DNA from: Dehalococcoidia bacterium
Lineage (GTDB): Bacteria; Chloroflexota; Dehalococcoidia; GIF9; AB-539-J10
Assembly: GCA_030603265.1 (NCBI GenBank)
Contig: JAUVYD010000009.1
Span: 1-15,516 of the forward strand
Direction: 5' to 3'
Length of the DNA: 15,516 nucleotides
Shown: positions 7,101-14,363 of the stretch, in pieces
Position numbering within the stretch: the stretch's first letter is position 1
How the letters are laid out: every line of letters begins with the position of its first letter
Translations under genes and position numbers: made by a program
Notes under the pieces: generated by a model
The model's input: the letters and a program-made list of their open reading frames with translations, nothing else
What the model was told of the DNA's origin: nothing
The model's database searches: none

Positions 7101-9520
7101 CCGGCGGCGAATGGGCCTTCGCAGGCACGATGGGCGAGAGCTACATGGCGTGGAACGGCTGGTGGTCTGACGAGAGCGCCTTCTCCGTGAGCGGCCACGA
7201 GGATGAACTCGGCGAGGCCTGGAACCAGTCCGGCCTGATAGACACGGACATCGATGTTGTGACTGACGTCGCCGTGTCCGTGAGTGCCCAGGAGACCATC
7301 TATATTCCTGAGGCTACCTGCCTCTACGTTGCTACCACCAACAGGGACGAGGTAGAGAAGATCGGCAATTGCGACAGCATCTGGCGCTCCTGTGACGACG
7401 GTACCTCATGGCTGCGAATCTGGAACAAGGAGCTTGAGGGTAGCCCGATGGACGGTACCTTTGAGTGGATGGAACTCGGCATCGCACCCGGTGAGGGAGT
7501 AACTGAGAACATCTATATGGCGGACATCGGCACCGAGACGATCTGGCAGTCCTCCGGCTCCGGCGATGCCTCCTGCTCCGCCGGACTCGGCCGCTGGACT
7601 GACCGCAACACCGGTCTCGATGAGATTACCGACTTTGCAGTCCTCGATGCGTCGACCCTCTACGTCGTCGACTTCAACGGCGACATGGTCAAGTCCACCA
7701 CCAGTGGCCGCCACTGGTCCCCGACCGGAGACACCAAGGTGTGTGACGATGAAGGCGAGTGGGCGCACGACATCATCTGCTGGGGCGACTGGGTCGTCGT
7801 TGGAGGTACTGAAGGCTCAGTCTCCTACTCCCAGGACGATGGCAACTCCTTTGCCCTGCTGAGCAGTATGACTGACCTTGACGCTGGACCTGTGCAAGTG
7901 GCGTTCGACCCCTATTTCGCCAACAATCGCTATGTCTATGCCGCAACAGGTACCGAGGCGGGCGGCGTGTATCGGTTTGACATGACCGCTGGTGTTACAT
8001 GGCAGAGTACCGGAGCACCGGCTCGTGCCTATTCCGGTGTGTGTGTGGAAGGAGACTCGGATGGCTGCACGTCTGCGGAGACCGGCGGTATCGTCTATGC
8101 TGCCTTCACCAGCGGAGTAGAGCGCAAGCTGGGCGGTCGCACGAATGCGGCATATGACTGCCTGACAAATGGACTTGTTCTTGCGGATGGCTTCGGCGCC
8201 GGACAAGAGACGCTCGATGTGTCGGCATCTCAACTCTGGGGCTTCAACTCACCGACGTACGATTTGGATGGAGGAACACGCAATCTATGGGTATATCACG
8301 ATCCGTATGCCACTGCAGCACCTGATCTCACATCTCCACAGGACGATGACACGATTCCAGGAAACCCCACGACCTTCCTGAACATGGCCTTCGAGCTTGA
8401 GTGGGCGCCGTTGGACGACGCTGCCACGTATCAGTTGCAGGTGGCCAGCAATGATGCGTTTACAGCTCCTATCCTGGACGTCTCCATGGAGGGGATTGAG
8501 TATCTGGTGCCTGCGGGGCTACTCGATTTGGGAATCGAATTCTTCTGGCGGGTCCGGGCGCTGGACGCAGATGACGGGAATGAGGTCATCCGTAGCTGGT
8601 GGTCACCGGTGCGTTCCTTCATCGTCACGATACCGATGCTGACGGTCTCCAACGGGACTGGAGCTTCACACATAACGCAGACGTCCGCACGACTCAATGG
8701 CGAGGTCATCGACACGGGAGGGGAGACTCCGTCTATCACTGTCTACTGGGGGACCGCGAATGGCGGCATTGACCCGCTGGCATGGCAAGAGTCCCATGGC
8801 CTTGGCCAGCTCATCGAGGGTCAGTTCTCCCTCGACGTCGACGGGCTCAGCCCCGGCACCCCATACTTCTACCGCTGTTACGCTGACAACTCGAGTTCCT
8901 CTGCGTGGGCAGCCAGCACTACCTCGTTCTCCACTCTGCCGCCTGCCGGCGACGTATCGGCAGTCGCGGATTACGATGTGGTGGTACCGGGCGCAATGGT
9001 TGCGGTGACAATCCATGCTGGCTACATTGTCGACCTCAACGCGGCGCAGTACGACCTCGTGTTCGACCCGTTGGTCCTGCAGGTGGTATCGGTCGACGAT
9101 GGTGTGATAGAGGACACAACCGTCCCCGGACAGTGGAGTATGCCATCTACCGGCAGGTGCAGGGTGGTGAACTCCCTGGGTACGGGCACGGTCAGCGGCA
9201 GCGGATACCTTTCGCGCATATGGTTCGCCGCAATCGGCGACGCAGGCACGTCGACCCCGGTTACGTTCGACGCGGGGATACTGTCCGGCCTGGAGTATGA
9301 GATTGAGACAGTGTGGAATAGCACTTCGGTCGCAGTGGATGGCGTGCTCGGGGACGCCAACGGGGACGGAAGCGTCGATGCCCTGGACATGACGGCGGTC
9401 GCTCGGCAAGTACTTCTTATTGACCCCTCGAACTCTGCTGCTGATGCGAACTGTGACGGCGTGGTGAATGTGCTGGACATGACAACGATAGCCCGCATGA
9501 TTCTGGGCCTGGAGACATAG
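4172..9520 (+). CDS. Giant exported beta-helix / Asp-box / Fn3 protein ending in cohesin and dockerin
   Basis: 1782 residues. The GTG at 4172 and the ATG at 4181 (MKRLCTIVLLLG...) both give a Sec signal peptide cleaved near VAA-SG (about residue 31); neither has a clear ribosome binding site. Next come a right-handed beta-helix (about 35-450, with TLTIEPGVVVSFD and a closing DNWWGTSD), then a large region with Asp-box motifs of sialidase/sortilin-type propellers (SEDGGATW near 535, SCDDGTSW near 1069, STTSGRHW near 1172, SQDDGNSF near 1217). It carries an unassigned insert (about 760-960) including CC-x13-CC. Two Fn3-like domains follow (about 1383-1483, 1488-1590), then a cohesin-like domain (about 1597-1723) and a type I dockerin (1727-1782) with two calcium loops, DANGDGSVDALD and DANCDGVVNVLD. 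It is probably a surface structural or adhesion protein; a large Asp-box protein has been proposed as the surface-layer protein of Dehalococcoides, which would fit. The partner is probably the cohesin protein 7 bp downstream. Confidence 0.88.
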   Translation: MNEMKRLCTIVLLLGTLLTTTMPAVTPVAASGMIVGGVISSHTTWTYANSPYHATSSVLVAEGVTLTIEPGVVVSFDASRSLQIDGQLLARGVAAAPITFTGTGQEGVPGFEPAPGDWGCIVFSATSVPARYDEDDEYVAGSILEHCVIEYAGHDYGLRAIGSVPHITDCHIHQCLGSGISLAPSTGQRVVVRDSTIESNGGEGVKLGRAGVITILNNDVNDNGGSGIECEEFFDYGVGRLEFIDNRIARNLRAGIYMEEIGNACRIEGNTIQANGSGVGTGGGIVVESAEELVIASNRIVGNSAKNGGGVYIWSAHYPVDISHNEIAGNTADTYGGGLYVGRAYGEAVVTRNQFVENSAPHGAAIYCPKALHLSGNTILGNSADVDGATVELGAGALFNGNAVVENDGDALRMLSESGTTLDATDNWWGTSDESEVEELIYDFFDDGSLGVVSFRPCRTATPELPGGQWLSLPTPSHADGVIVPGSDIIDVAVAGDGQTIYAIGVSYDSRENEEAVWALESGPNDLATTYHHPELWKSEDGGATWTNCSSQLLDANNIPDLPDVENGSSPHNNWEDFAFFTAVSVAPDDPDFVVVAGWGYDGASSGDKYVPVVVASNDGAGKFYYMGCGTVQGMITALDVSMELDLDHKRVIAVGTWDWENESPSGPGGPTNNYDLNNAAIWRYDVGGYWSASWANTTHATGGTVSYPGWVPCDAIIDLEFSPNFDVDDTIIALCVGNVNDQYCDLPDDVDPGETPPVDDLVPDYMGYMLQAGTWNSIDAWNGEAEFDSYPVVIKNDDYNIVSPLETDLGTYALPTGWDNVGQLVRHAGDIDLPMDYMGDDTGDRKVMVLVNGIEVNMVSAIDEVIDDGGFMFWVENTTISLEMLDHEDNPYIASIDYYGNVDMEGRTLAGLAFPSSWRYQEILDWFTGVDPFPDIGCCNGVQVLRTETTGVCCPDWYWAAKPPTGQFMATVMMSPGGEWAFAGTMGESYMAWNGWWSDESAFSVSGHEDELGEAWNQSGLIDTDIDVVTDVAVSVSAQETIYIPEATCLYVATTNRDEVEKIGNCDSIWRSCDDGTSWLRIWNKELEGSPMDGTFEWMELGIAPGEGVTENIYMADIGTETIWQSSGSGDASCSAGLGRWTDRNTGLDEITDFAVLDASTLYVVDFNGDMVKSTTSGRHWSPTGDTKVCDDEGEWAHDIICWGDWVVVGGTEGSVSYSQDDGNSFALLSSMTDLDAGPVQVAFDPYFANNRYVYAATGTEAGGVYRFDMTAGVTWQSTGAPARAYSGVCVEGDSDGCTSAETGGIVYAAFTSGVERKLGGRTNAAYDCLTNGLVLADGFGAGQETLDVSASQLWGFNSPTYDLDGGTRNLWVYHDPYATAAPDLTSPQDDDTIPGNPTTFLNMAFELEWAPLDDAATYQLQVASNDAFTAPILDVSMEGIEYLVPAGLLDLGIEFFWRVRALDADDGNEVIRSWWSPVRSFIVTIPMLTVSNGTGASHITQTSARLNGEVIDTGGETPSITVYWGTANGGIDPLAWQESHGLGQLIEGQFSLDVDGLSPGTPYFYRCYADNSSSSAWAASTTSFSTLPPAGDVSAVADYDVVVPGAMVAVTIHAGYIVDLNAAQYDLVFDPLVLQVVSVDDGVIEDTTVPGQWSMPSTGRCRVVNSLGTGTVSGSGYLSRIWFAAIGDAGTSTPVTFDAGILSGLEYEIETVWNSTSVAVDGVLGDANGDGSVDALDMTAVARQVLLIDPSNSAADANCDGVVNVLDMTTIARMILGLET

Positions 9521-9527
9521 ACGAGTT

Positions 9528-10670
9528 ATGCGCAATACGATGCACCCGCTGCGGTTGAGTGCGGCACTGTTCGTGTCTCTGGTTGCACTCGGAACTGGCG
9601 GTCCCGTGTCACTCGGTGCTGCACCTGTGGCTGTTTCAACGGACATTCCTGCCGCGGTGGACGAGGACGCAACGGTCTCCGCATCGGTAGTTGTTACGGC
9701 AGTGACAGACCTCAATGCTGCTCAATTCGATGTCAGTTTCGACCCCACTGTGCTGGAGCTGACGTCGGTCAGCAATGGTGAAATAGGCGGTACCACCATT
9801 CCCTGTCAGTCGAATGACATGGAGCCAGGGCGATGGAGGGTCGTGGCATCGCTTGGAACGGGCGTGGTGTCCGGCGCGGGGTCCCTTGCTGTTCTTCATT
9901 TCAGCATCACTGGCATCCCAGGCGACGAGAGCGCGGTCGAGTTCTCCAACGGCATCCTCAGTGGCCTGTACGAGGCGATTGACGCGACATGGGCAGATGC
10001 CTACGTCAGCGTGCGGGTCCCACCTGTACCACCGACGGTAATCTCCTCCTACCCCGCTGCGGATGCGGTTGACATACCCATCACCTGCAGTTTGAGCGCC
10101 ACGTTCAGCGAAGATATGGATGCCGGCACCATCACCGACACCAGCTTTGCGCTGGAAGAAGGTGGCGTTACCGGGACTGTCTCGTATGACGCCGATTCCC
10201 GAACGGCATATTTCTTTCCTGCTGCGGAACTCGAAAACGGGACCGCCTACACGGCGAAGCTGGATGCGTCGGTGGCCGACAGTTCGGGCGTCACTCTCGG
10301 CACCCCGTACGTGTGGACCTTCTCAACCCAGGCAGGCTGCTTCATCGCCACAGCGGCCTATGGGTCATCGCTGGACCCTCGACTGGACACGCTTCGCGCC
10401 TTTCGCGACAACTATCTGCTCACCAATGCGCCAGGTCGAGCCTTCGTGGCCTTCTACTACAAGACGAGTCCCTCAATCGCGGCATTCATCGAAGAGCGAC
10501 CAGCGCTGAGGTTCGCCGTGCGGGTTCTGCTTTGGCCGATGGTGCTGTTGGCCAAGGTGACTCTCAGAAACCCATGGGTGCCGTGGGGCGTTGGTTTGGC
10601 TGCCGCAGGAGGCATCATGGCTGCCTTTCGAAAGCGTGGGACTACGAAAGACGCGCAAGGCCGCGCGTAG
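9528..10670 (+). CDS. Cohesin-domain surface protein with Ig domain, CFI-box and transmembrane tail
   Basis: 380 residues, starting 7 bp after the dockerin gene, so almost surely co-transcribed; GGAGAC at 9511-9516 is a possible but distant ribosome binding site. The N-terminus is a signal peptide (to about residue 33). A cohesin-like domain (about 34-160) shares blocks with the cohesin of the upstream protein: DLNAAQ, FDP, GR-RVV, SLGTG, VSG, GILSGL. An SbsA-type Ig domain (about 165-267) follows, then the CFI-box from Cys271 (CFIATAAYGSS), hydrophobic segments at about 329-346 and 349-364, and a basic tail (FRKRG). The CFI-box is catalogued as a putative C-terminal sorting domain; membrane or envelope retention is the inferred role. 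The layout (exported cohesin, spacer, anchor) is that of an anchoring scaffoldin reduced to one cohesin, with the neighbouring dockerin protein as the obvious ligand. Binding itself is inferred. Confidence 0.88.
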   Translation: MRNTMHPLRLSAALFVSLVALGTGGPVSLGAAPVAVSTDIPAAVDEDATVSASVVVTAVTDLNAAQFDVSFDPTVLELTSVSNGEIGGTTIPCQSNDMEPGRWRVVASLGTGVVSGAGSLAVLHFSITGIPGDESAVEFSNGILSGLYEAIDATWADAYVSVRVPPVPPTVISSYPAADAVDIPITCSLSATFSEDMDAGTITDTSFALEEGGVTGTVSYDADSRTAYFFPAAELENGTAYTAKLDASVADSSGVTLGTPYVWTFSTQAGCFIATAAYGSSLDPRLDTLRAFRDNYLLTNAPGRAFVAFYYKTSPSIAAFIEERPALRFAVRVLLWPMVLLAKVTLRNPWVPWGVGLAAAGGIMAAFRKRGTTKDAQGRA

Positions 10671-10911
10671 GACCACGAAGTCCATAGCATTCGCCTTCAC
10701 ACTTCCCCCGGTGGAGTGGGGGGGCACGTACAAGGCGGAGTAGAGGACACCTGCATTCACCATTGCACGTTAGCTGTGACATCCGTGGTGCTGGCGGCCA
10801 TGCGGAATTGAGCACCTCTATCGTTTTGCATTGTCACATGGCATCACGGCACGGTTCCGGCTGGTGCCTGCGGCGGAAGTGTTGGCTTCGGCCGGGGCAA
10901 CTGAGCTGAGG
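10671..10911. other. Intergenic spacer without recognised features
   Basis: No gene, RNA or repeat is convincing between the cohesin gene and the promoter at 10912. A C-run and a G-run (10705-10709 with 10718-10722) could form a short stem, but without a T-tract, so I do not call a terminator. Confidence 0.4.
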
Positions 10912-10940
10912 TTGTCGCAGCGTGGGCTTTCGGCTAGAAT
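10912..10940 (+). promoter_or_regulatory. Putative sigma70-type promoter of the Ig-repeat protein gene
   Basis: TTGTCG (10912-10917), a 17-bp spacer and TAGAAT (10935-10940). Transcription from about 10947 would give a leader of about 45 nt before the ATG at 10992. Confidence 0.55.
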
Positions 10941-10991
10941 GCCAGCGTAGCTGCCATCATCGCGGCGGGCACTGACGAGGAGGATACGGGC

Positions 10992-11996
10992 ATGGCTCCC
11001 TCACGCAAGTTCCCACCCGGCGACATTGTGGGCGTCGTGTTTGCGATTGCGCTTTTCGCAGTGTTCTTCTTTGTCCCTCTGACGAAGGCAGAGCCAGAAA
11101 ACGTGTCTCCAGCAATCGATACTCTCTCCTCGTCACACGACCAGCTCTACGGCACGCAGTCATGTGAGCTGTACTGCAGCGCGCATGACGACGATGAAGA
11201 TGCTCTCACCTTCGTGTGGTCTTCAACGGACGGCAAGGTCGTGCCCTCCGGAGCAACAGCCAGGTGGACCGCGCCACGCCAGCACGGGTCATACGCAATC
11301 ATAGTCGAGGTCTACGACGGGAACGGAGGACACGACACGTCCTGCGTCATTGTCACGGTGGCCCGGAATCAGGCCCCTGCCATCAACGCCATGACGTGTA
11401 GCCCTTCGCTCATGCTGCCCGGTGAGTTGAGCACGGTGAGCTGCGACGCATCCGACCCGGATGGTCACACCCTTGCCTACGAATGGTCCTCTTCCTCAGG
11501 CGAAATATCGGGAAACGGACACACGGTCACATGGACCGCGCCGTCCGCGCCCTGCACATACCTCGTGGCGGTACGCGTGTTCGATGGCCTCGGAGGCGAC
11601 AGCACACGCACGGTACTGCTCCGTGTCGCTCCAACCGACCCGCCGGTCATCGACGAGTTGATTGTAAGGCCCTTCCTACCCGAGTACACAAAGGAATACC
11701 CCTGGGGCTACAGAGTGCTTCGCGGCTGTCTCTGTGAATGCGAGATAGAGTGCGTCGCATCGGCCGTGGGCAAAGAACTGACATACGACTGGAGCTGCAA
11801 CGAGGGCAGCATCGAAGGAAGCGGCCCGACGGTCCTGTTCATTCCGCCCAAGAGCCAGGCCGAAGTGTACGTCACAGTGACGGTGAGTGATGTGTTTGGA
11901 CACTCTGTCACGGGCGACCTCTTTTTCAAGGTCTTCAATCGCGAACCTTTCTCCGACGACACTGACGAAGGAGGCGGCTGCGGATGTAGGGGGTGA
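10992..11996 (+). CDS. Exported protein with three Ig/PKD-like repeats and a Gly/Cys C-terminus
   Basis: 334 residues. The ATG follows GAGGAGGA (10977-10984) at 7 nt, a strong ribosome binding site. A hydrophobic segment (about residues 10-30, GVVFAIALFAVFFFVPL) is a signal peptide or membrane anchor; there is no lipobox cysteine. The rest is three beta-sandwich repeats of about 90 residues. Each has a Cys-rich strand and an L-(T/A)-(F/Y)-x-W-S turn: ALTFVWSSTDG, TLAYEWSSSSG and ELTYDWSCNEG. The third repeat adds the cysteine cluster CLCECEIEC. The chain ends in an acidic linker and GGGCGCRG. Such repeats are carbohydrate- or protein-binding scaffolds in secreted proteins; no enzyme domain is visible. 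It has its own promoter and no obvious operon partner, but lies next to two other surface proteins. The function is unknown. Confidence 0.8.
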   Translation: MAPSRKFPPGDIVGVVFAIALFAVFFFVPLTKAEPENVSPAIDTLSSSHDQLYGTQSCELYCSAHDDDEDALTFVWSSTDGKVVPSGATARWTAPRQHGSYAIIVEVYDGNGGHDTSCVIVTVARNQAPAINAMTCSPSLMLPGELSTVSCDASDPDGHTLAYEWSSSSGEISGNGHTVTWTAPSAPCTYLVAVRVFDGLGGDSTRTVLLRVAPTDPPVIDELIVRPFLPEYTKEYPWGYRVLRGCLCECEIECVASAVGKELTYDWSCNEGSIEGSGPTVLFIPPKSQAEVYVTVTVSDVFGHSVTGDLFFKVFNREPFSDDTDEGGGCGCRG

Positions 11997-12011
11997 TGAA
12001 CCCGGCGCCGG

Positions 12012-12040
12012 TTGACGCGCGGACCGCGTTGGGGTAGCGT
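12012..12040 (+). promoter_or_regulatory. Putative promoter of the universal stress protein gene
   Basis: TTGACG (12012-12017, five of six matches), a 17-bp spacer and TAGCGT (12035-12040). The -10 is weak against TATAAT, but the spacing and distance to the start (53 nt) match the other promoters in this window. Confidence 0.4.
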
Positions 12041-12093
12041 GATTGTTGTGGAAGGTTCGGCATGCTCCTGTGACAGACAGAGGGGGTGGCTCG

Positions 12094-12549
12094 ATGTTCA
12101 GGAAGGTTCTTGTTTGCCTTGACGGGTCGAGCCTCGCGGAACAGTTGCTCCCGTACGCCACAGAGGTCGCCGAACGATTCGGTTCATCGATGGTCCTCCT
12201 CCAGGTATTGCACGTGCCGTCATCTCTGGCGGCTGCCGCTGCACAGGGCGCCGAGGGCGTCATTGAGGAAGAGATGCGGCGTCTCGCCTTCGATGCCCGC
12301 ACTTACCTGGAGCGACTTGCTGCCAAGCTGCGTGACACTGGAATCCGTGTGGAGGCAGTCGCTGTCGAAGGAACCCCCGGAGACGCGATAGTCGAGTACG
12401 CAACCACTCACGAAGTCGACCTCATCGCGATTGCGACACACGGTCGACGGAACATCGGACGGCTCGTGTTCGGGAGTGTAGCCGACCATGTCCTCAGGAA
12501 CACATGCATCCCCGTGCTCTCGGTCAAGCCGAGGGAGACCAGGCAATAG
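12094..12549 (+). CDS. Universal stress protein (UspA family)
   Basis: 151 residues, the usual length for a single Usp domain. I chose the ATG at 12094 (MFRKVLVCLDGSS) because AGGGGG at 12081-12086 lies 7 nt upstream; an upstream TTG at 12043 would only add residues absent from the family. The N-terminal strand with LDGSS and the C-terminal ATP-binding loop are present: A114-T-H-G117, nine residues, then G127-S128, followed by the last strand PVLSVK. The motif is of the ATP-binding type with the first Gly replaced by Ala, a common variant. This cytoplasmic protein supports survival under starvation or stress, probably as a dimer. It is probably transcribed together with the small helical protein 77 bp downstream. 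Confidence 0.93.
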   Translation: MFRKVLVCLDGSSLAEQLLPYATEVAERFGSSMVLLQVLHVPSSLAAAAAQGAEGVIEEEMRRLAFDARTYLERLAAKLRDTGIRVEAVAVEGTPGDAIVEYATTHEVDLIAIATHGRRNIGRLVFGSVADHVLRNTCIPVLSVKPRETRQ

Positions 12550-12626
12550 CACGGCGCGCCGTCACAATTCCCCGCGGCTGCGAATCCCAGGTAGACGCGG
12601 GCCGACACACCAGGAAGGAGAACACG

Positions 12627-12905
12627 ATGGGAGACGAGAGACCACAAGAGAGCGAACGCAGTGCCGGGGAGAGCCTCGGTCAGATGTTCGCGGCGTTCGG
12701 GCAGGCCATAAGTGAAATATTCAACGACCCCGAGTTGAAGGCGAAGGCCAAGGAGTTCGGGGATGCAGCCGCAGAGTCGGCCGCGACGCTGGGACGCCGG
12801 TTCGAGGATGAGGACGTGAAGGAGAAGTTCCGGCAGGCCGGGGCAGCCGCCGAGGATTTCGGGAGAGCCGTCTCCGACCGGTTCAAATCCGAGCGTAACC
12901 CGTAG
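12627..12905 (+). CDS. Small charged helical protein, function unknown
   Basis: 92 residues. The ATG at 12627 follows GGAAGGAG (12613-12620) at 6 nt, which decides the start over longer readings of the same frame. There is no signal peptide and no cysteine. The sequence is amphipathic helix throughout, with two loosely repeated units, one beginning DPELKAKAKEFGDAAAESA and the other DEDVKEKFRQAGAAAEDFG, each with alternating charged and Ala-rich faces. I recognise no named family. The composition resembles small stress-associated, membrane-surface or coiled-coil helper proteins, which fits its place behind the universal stress protein, but that is an inference from position and composition only. 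The gap contains no clear promoter or terminator, so co-expression with the stress protein is likely. Confidence 0.75.
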   Translation: MGDERPQESERSAGESLGQMFAAFGQAISEIFNDPELKAKAKEFGDAAAESAATLGRRFEDEDVKEKFRQAGAAAEDFGRAVSDRFKSERNP

Positions 12906-12929
12906 CCTTCCGGCGTCCCGATGCCCCAC

Positions 12930-12945
12930 TCGGGGGACTCCCCGA
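12930..12945 (+). terminator. Short perfect hairpin after the small helical protein gene
   Basis: TCGGGG (12930-12935) and CCCCGA (12940-12945) form a 6-bp GC-rich stem with loop GACT, 25 nt after the stop codon. No T-tract follows, so termination is possible but not shown. Confidence 0.3.
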
Positions 12946-13033
12946 CTCGCCATAGAGTCTCACCGGAGTTGCAAGGCCCGGCAGTCACCTTTTGCGACTA
13001 CGCAGGCTCTCCCAATTCAGCAGTCGCGCACTG

Positions 13034-13039
13034 TATAAT
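13034..13039 (+). promoter_or_regulatory. Perfect -10 element (TATAAT) upstream of the alcohol dehydrogenase gene
   Basis: A consensus TATAAT lies 66 nt before the ATG at 13105. The expected -35 position (13011-13016) reads CCCAAT and is poor, so an activator may be needed, or the box may be fortuitous. Confidence 0.4.
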
Positions 13040-13104
13040 GTAGCGCGTGGCGGCGGTCGGCCAGGTCTGCCTGCCAGCGCGGAAGACAAGACACGGGAGG
13101 AGAC

Positions 13105-14283
13105 ATGATAGGGAGTTTTCCATTCAGGACGGCCAAGAAGATCCTGTTCGGCATAGGGACAATCGAGCAAGTTGGCTCCGAACTAAGGAGTTCGGGTGCC
13201 GGCAAAGCAGTCATCATCACAGACAAGACCATCCGAGAAGCGGGCTGGGCCGGAAAGGTGCAGGCGGCCCTTGATGCCAGCGGCATAACCTCAACCGTGT
13301 GGGACGAGGCGGAGGCTGAGCCTTCAGCAGAAGTAGGCCAGAAGGCCATCGCGTTCGCCCGTGCCGGAGGATTCGACAGCGTGGTAGGCCTCGGTGGTGG
13401 CAGCGCCATGGACATCGCCAAGGGAGCTGCCGTCTCCCTGACCAACAAGGGCGACCTTCTGGGCTGGATCAAGGAGGGCTTCAACAACCCTCTGGCGCCG
13501 CTGGCGCTGTGCCCTACGACGGCAGGGACCGGCAGCGAAGTCTCGGACACAGCCGTGTTCGCAACGCCCGAGCTCAAGGTCGGACTCGTCAGTTCTATGC
13601 TATACCCGAACGTGGCCATCGTGGACCCGCAGATGACGGTCTCGATGCCGGCCGCTGTGACCGCCAACACAGGAATCGACGTGCTGTGCCACGCCATCGA
13701 GGGCTACCAGTCGCTACAGGCCAACCCTCTGACCGACGCTCTCGCGCTCGAGTCAATGCGCCTCGTCAACCAGCACCTGAGGGCCGCCTACTGCAACGGT
13801 GCGGACATGGAGGCACGCGAGGGCATGGCGCTCGCATCGCTTCTTGCGGGCATAGTGATGGGCAACGCCGACACGACCATCGGGCACGCGTGCGGGTATG
13901 CATTTGTGTACCCTGCAACCAAGCTACACTACCCGCATGGCTACGCTATCGCCATCACACTGCCTTATGTCATGGAGTACAACGCAGTAGCCCAGCTTGA
14001 GAAGCACTCGATAATCGCCGAGGTGCTCGGAGAGAACACGGAGGGGCTGTCGCTGCGAGACGCGGCCTTCCTCGCTCCAATGGCATTCAAGAAGCTGCTG
14101 ATGGACCTGGACCTGCCGACATCCCTCAAGGCAGTGGACGTCGAGAAGGACATGATTCAGATGCTCGCAGCGAATGTCCTCAAGAGTCCCAACCACTGCC
14201 ACCGGAACCCACGCGAGGTCACCGAGGACGGGATGATTACGCTCTTCGAGCATGCCTACGAAGGCAAACTCGGGTGGGAGTAG
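13105..14283 (+). CDS. Iron-containing (type III) alcohol dehydrogenase
   Basis: 392 residues, the normal length. The start MIGSFPFRTAKKILFGIG aligns with the family N-terminus; the ribosome binding site GGGAGGAG (13095-13102) is unusually close, 2 nt from the ATG. The NAD(P)-binding loop GGGSAMD is at residues 97-103 and PTTAGTGSE starts at 137. Metal ligands are D192 and H196 (GIDVLCHAIEGY), H261 (IGHACGY) and H278 (YPHG). The last two ligands are 17 residues apart, three more than in lactaldehyde reductase FucO, so this belongs to a branch with a slightly longer metal-site loop. It is a cytoplasmic enzyme interconverting an alcohol and an aldehyde or ketone with NAD(P); the substrate cannot be read from the sequence. 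It seems monocistronic, with a gene converging from the right. Confidence 0.93.
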   Translation: MIGSFPFRTAKKILFGIGTIEQVGSELRSSGAGKAVIITDKTIREAGWAGKVQAALDASGITSTVWDEAEAEPSAEVGQKAIAFARAGGFDSVVGLGGGSAMDIAKGAAVSLTNKGDLLGWIKEGFNNPLAPLALCPTTAGTGSEVSDTAVFATPELKVGLVSSMLYPNVAIVDPQMTVSMPAAVTANTGIDVLCHAIEGYQSLQANPLTDALALESMRLVNQHLRAAYCNGADMEAREGMALASLLAGIVMGNADTTIGHACGYAFVYPATKLHYPHGYAIAITLPYVMEYNAVAQLEKHSIIAEVLGENTEGLSLRDAAFLAPMAFKKLLMDLDLPTSLKAVDVEKDMIQMLAANVLKSPNHCHRNPREVTEDGMITLFEHAYEGKLGWE

Positions 14284-14318
14284 CAGGCAAGCTGCCGAAG
14301 TCCGCAGTCACCGACGAA

Positions 14319-14346
14319 CTGCCGCGGATCGAGCAGCGTGCGGCAG
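14319..14346. terminator. Inverted repeat between convergent genes, possible bidirectional terminator
   Basis: CTGCCGC (14319-14325) and GCGGCAG (14340-14346) form a perfect 7-bp stem with a 14-nt loop. It sits between the stop of the alcohol dehydrogenase (14283) and the stop of the minus-strand gene (14364), the expected place for a shared terminator. No T-tract is present on either side. Confidence 0.4.
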
Positions 14347-14363
14347 AGTTGTGTCTGGACGTC

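Noticed and set aside
8666..9715. 349-codon open frame on the minus strand across the operon junction
   Set aside because: Antisense to the Fn3, cohesin and dockerin coding sequence, which is unmistakable on the plus strand.
4172..10670. A cellulosome
   Set aside because: Cohesin and dockerin are present, but no glycoside hydrolase or carbohydrate-active enzyme is seen in the window.
12043..12093. Upstream TTG start for the universal stress protein
   Set aside because: The ATG at 12094 has a good ribosome binding site and matches the family N-terminus.
12504..12626. Longer N-terminus for the small helical protein
   Set aside because: It would overlap the stress protein gene; GGAAGGAG placed 6 nt before 12627 decides the start.
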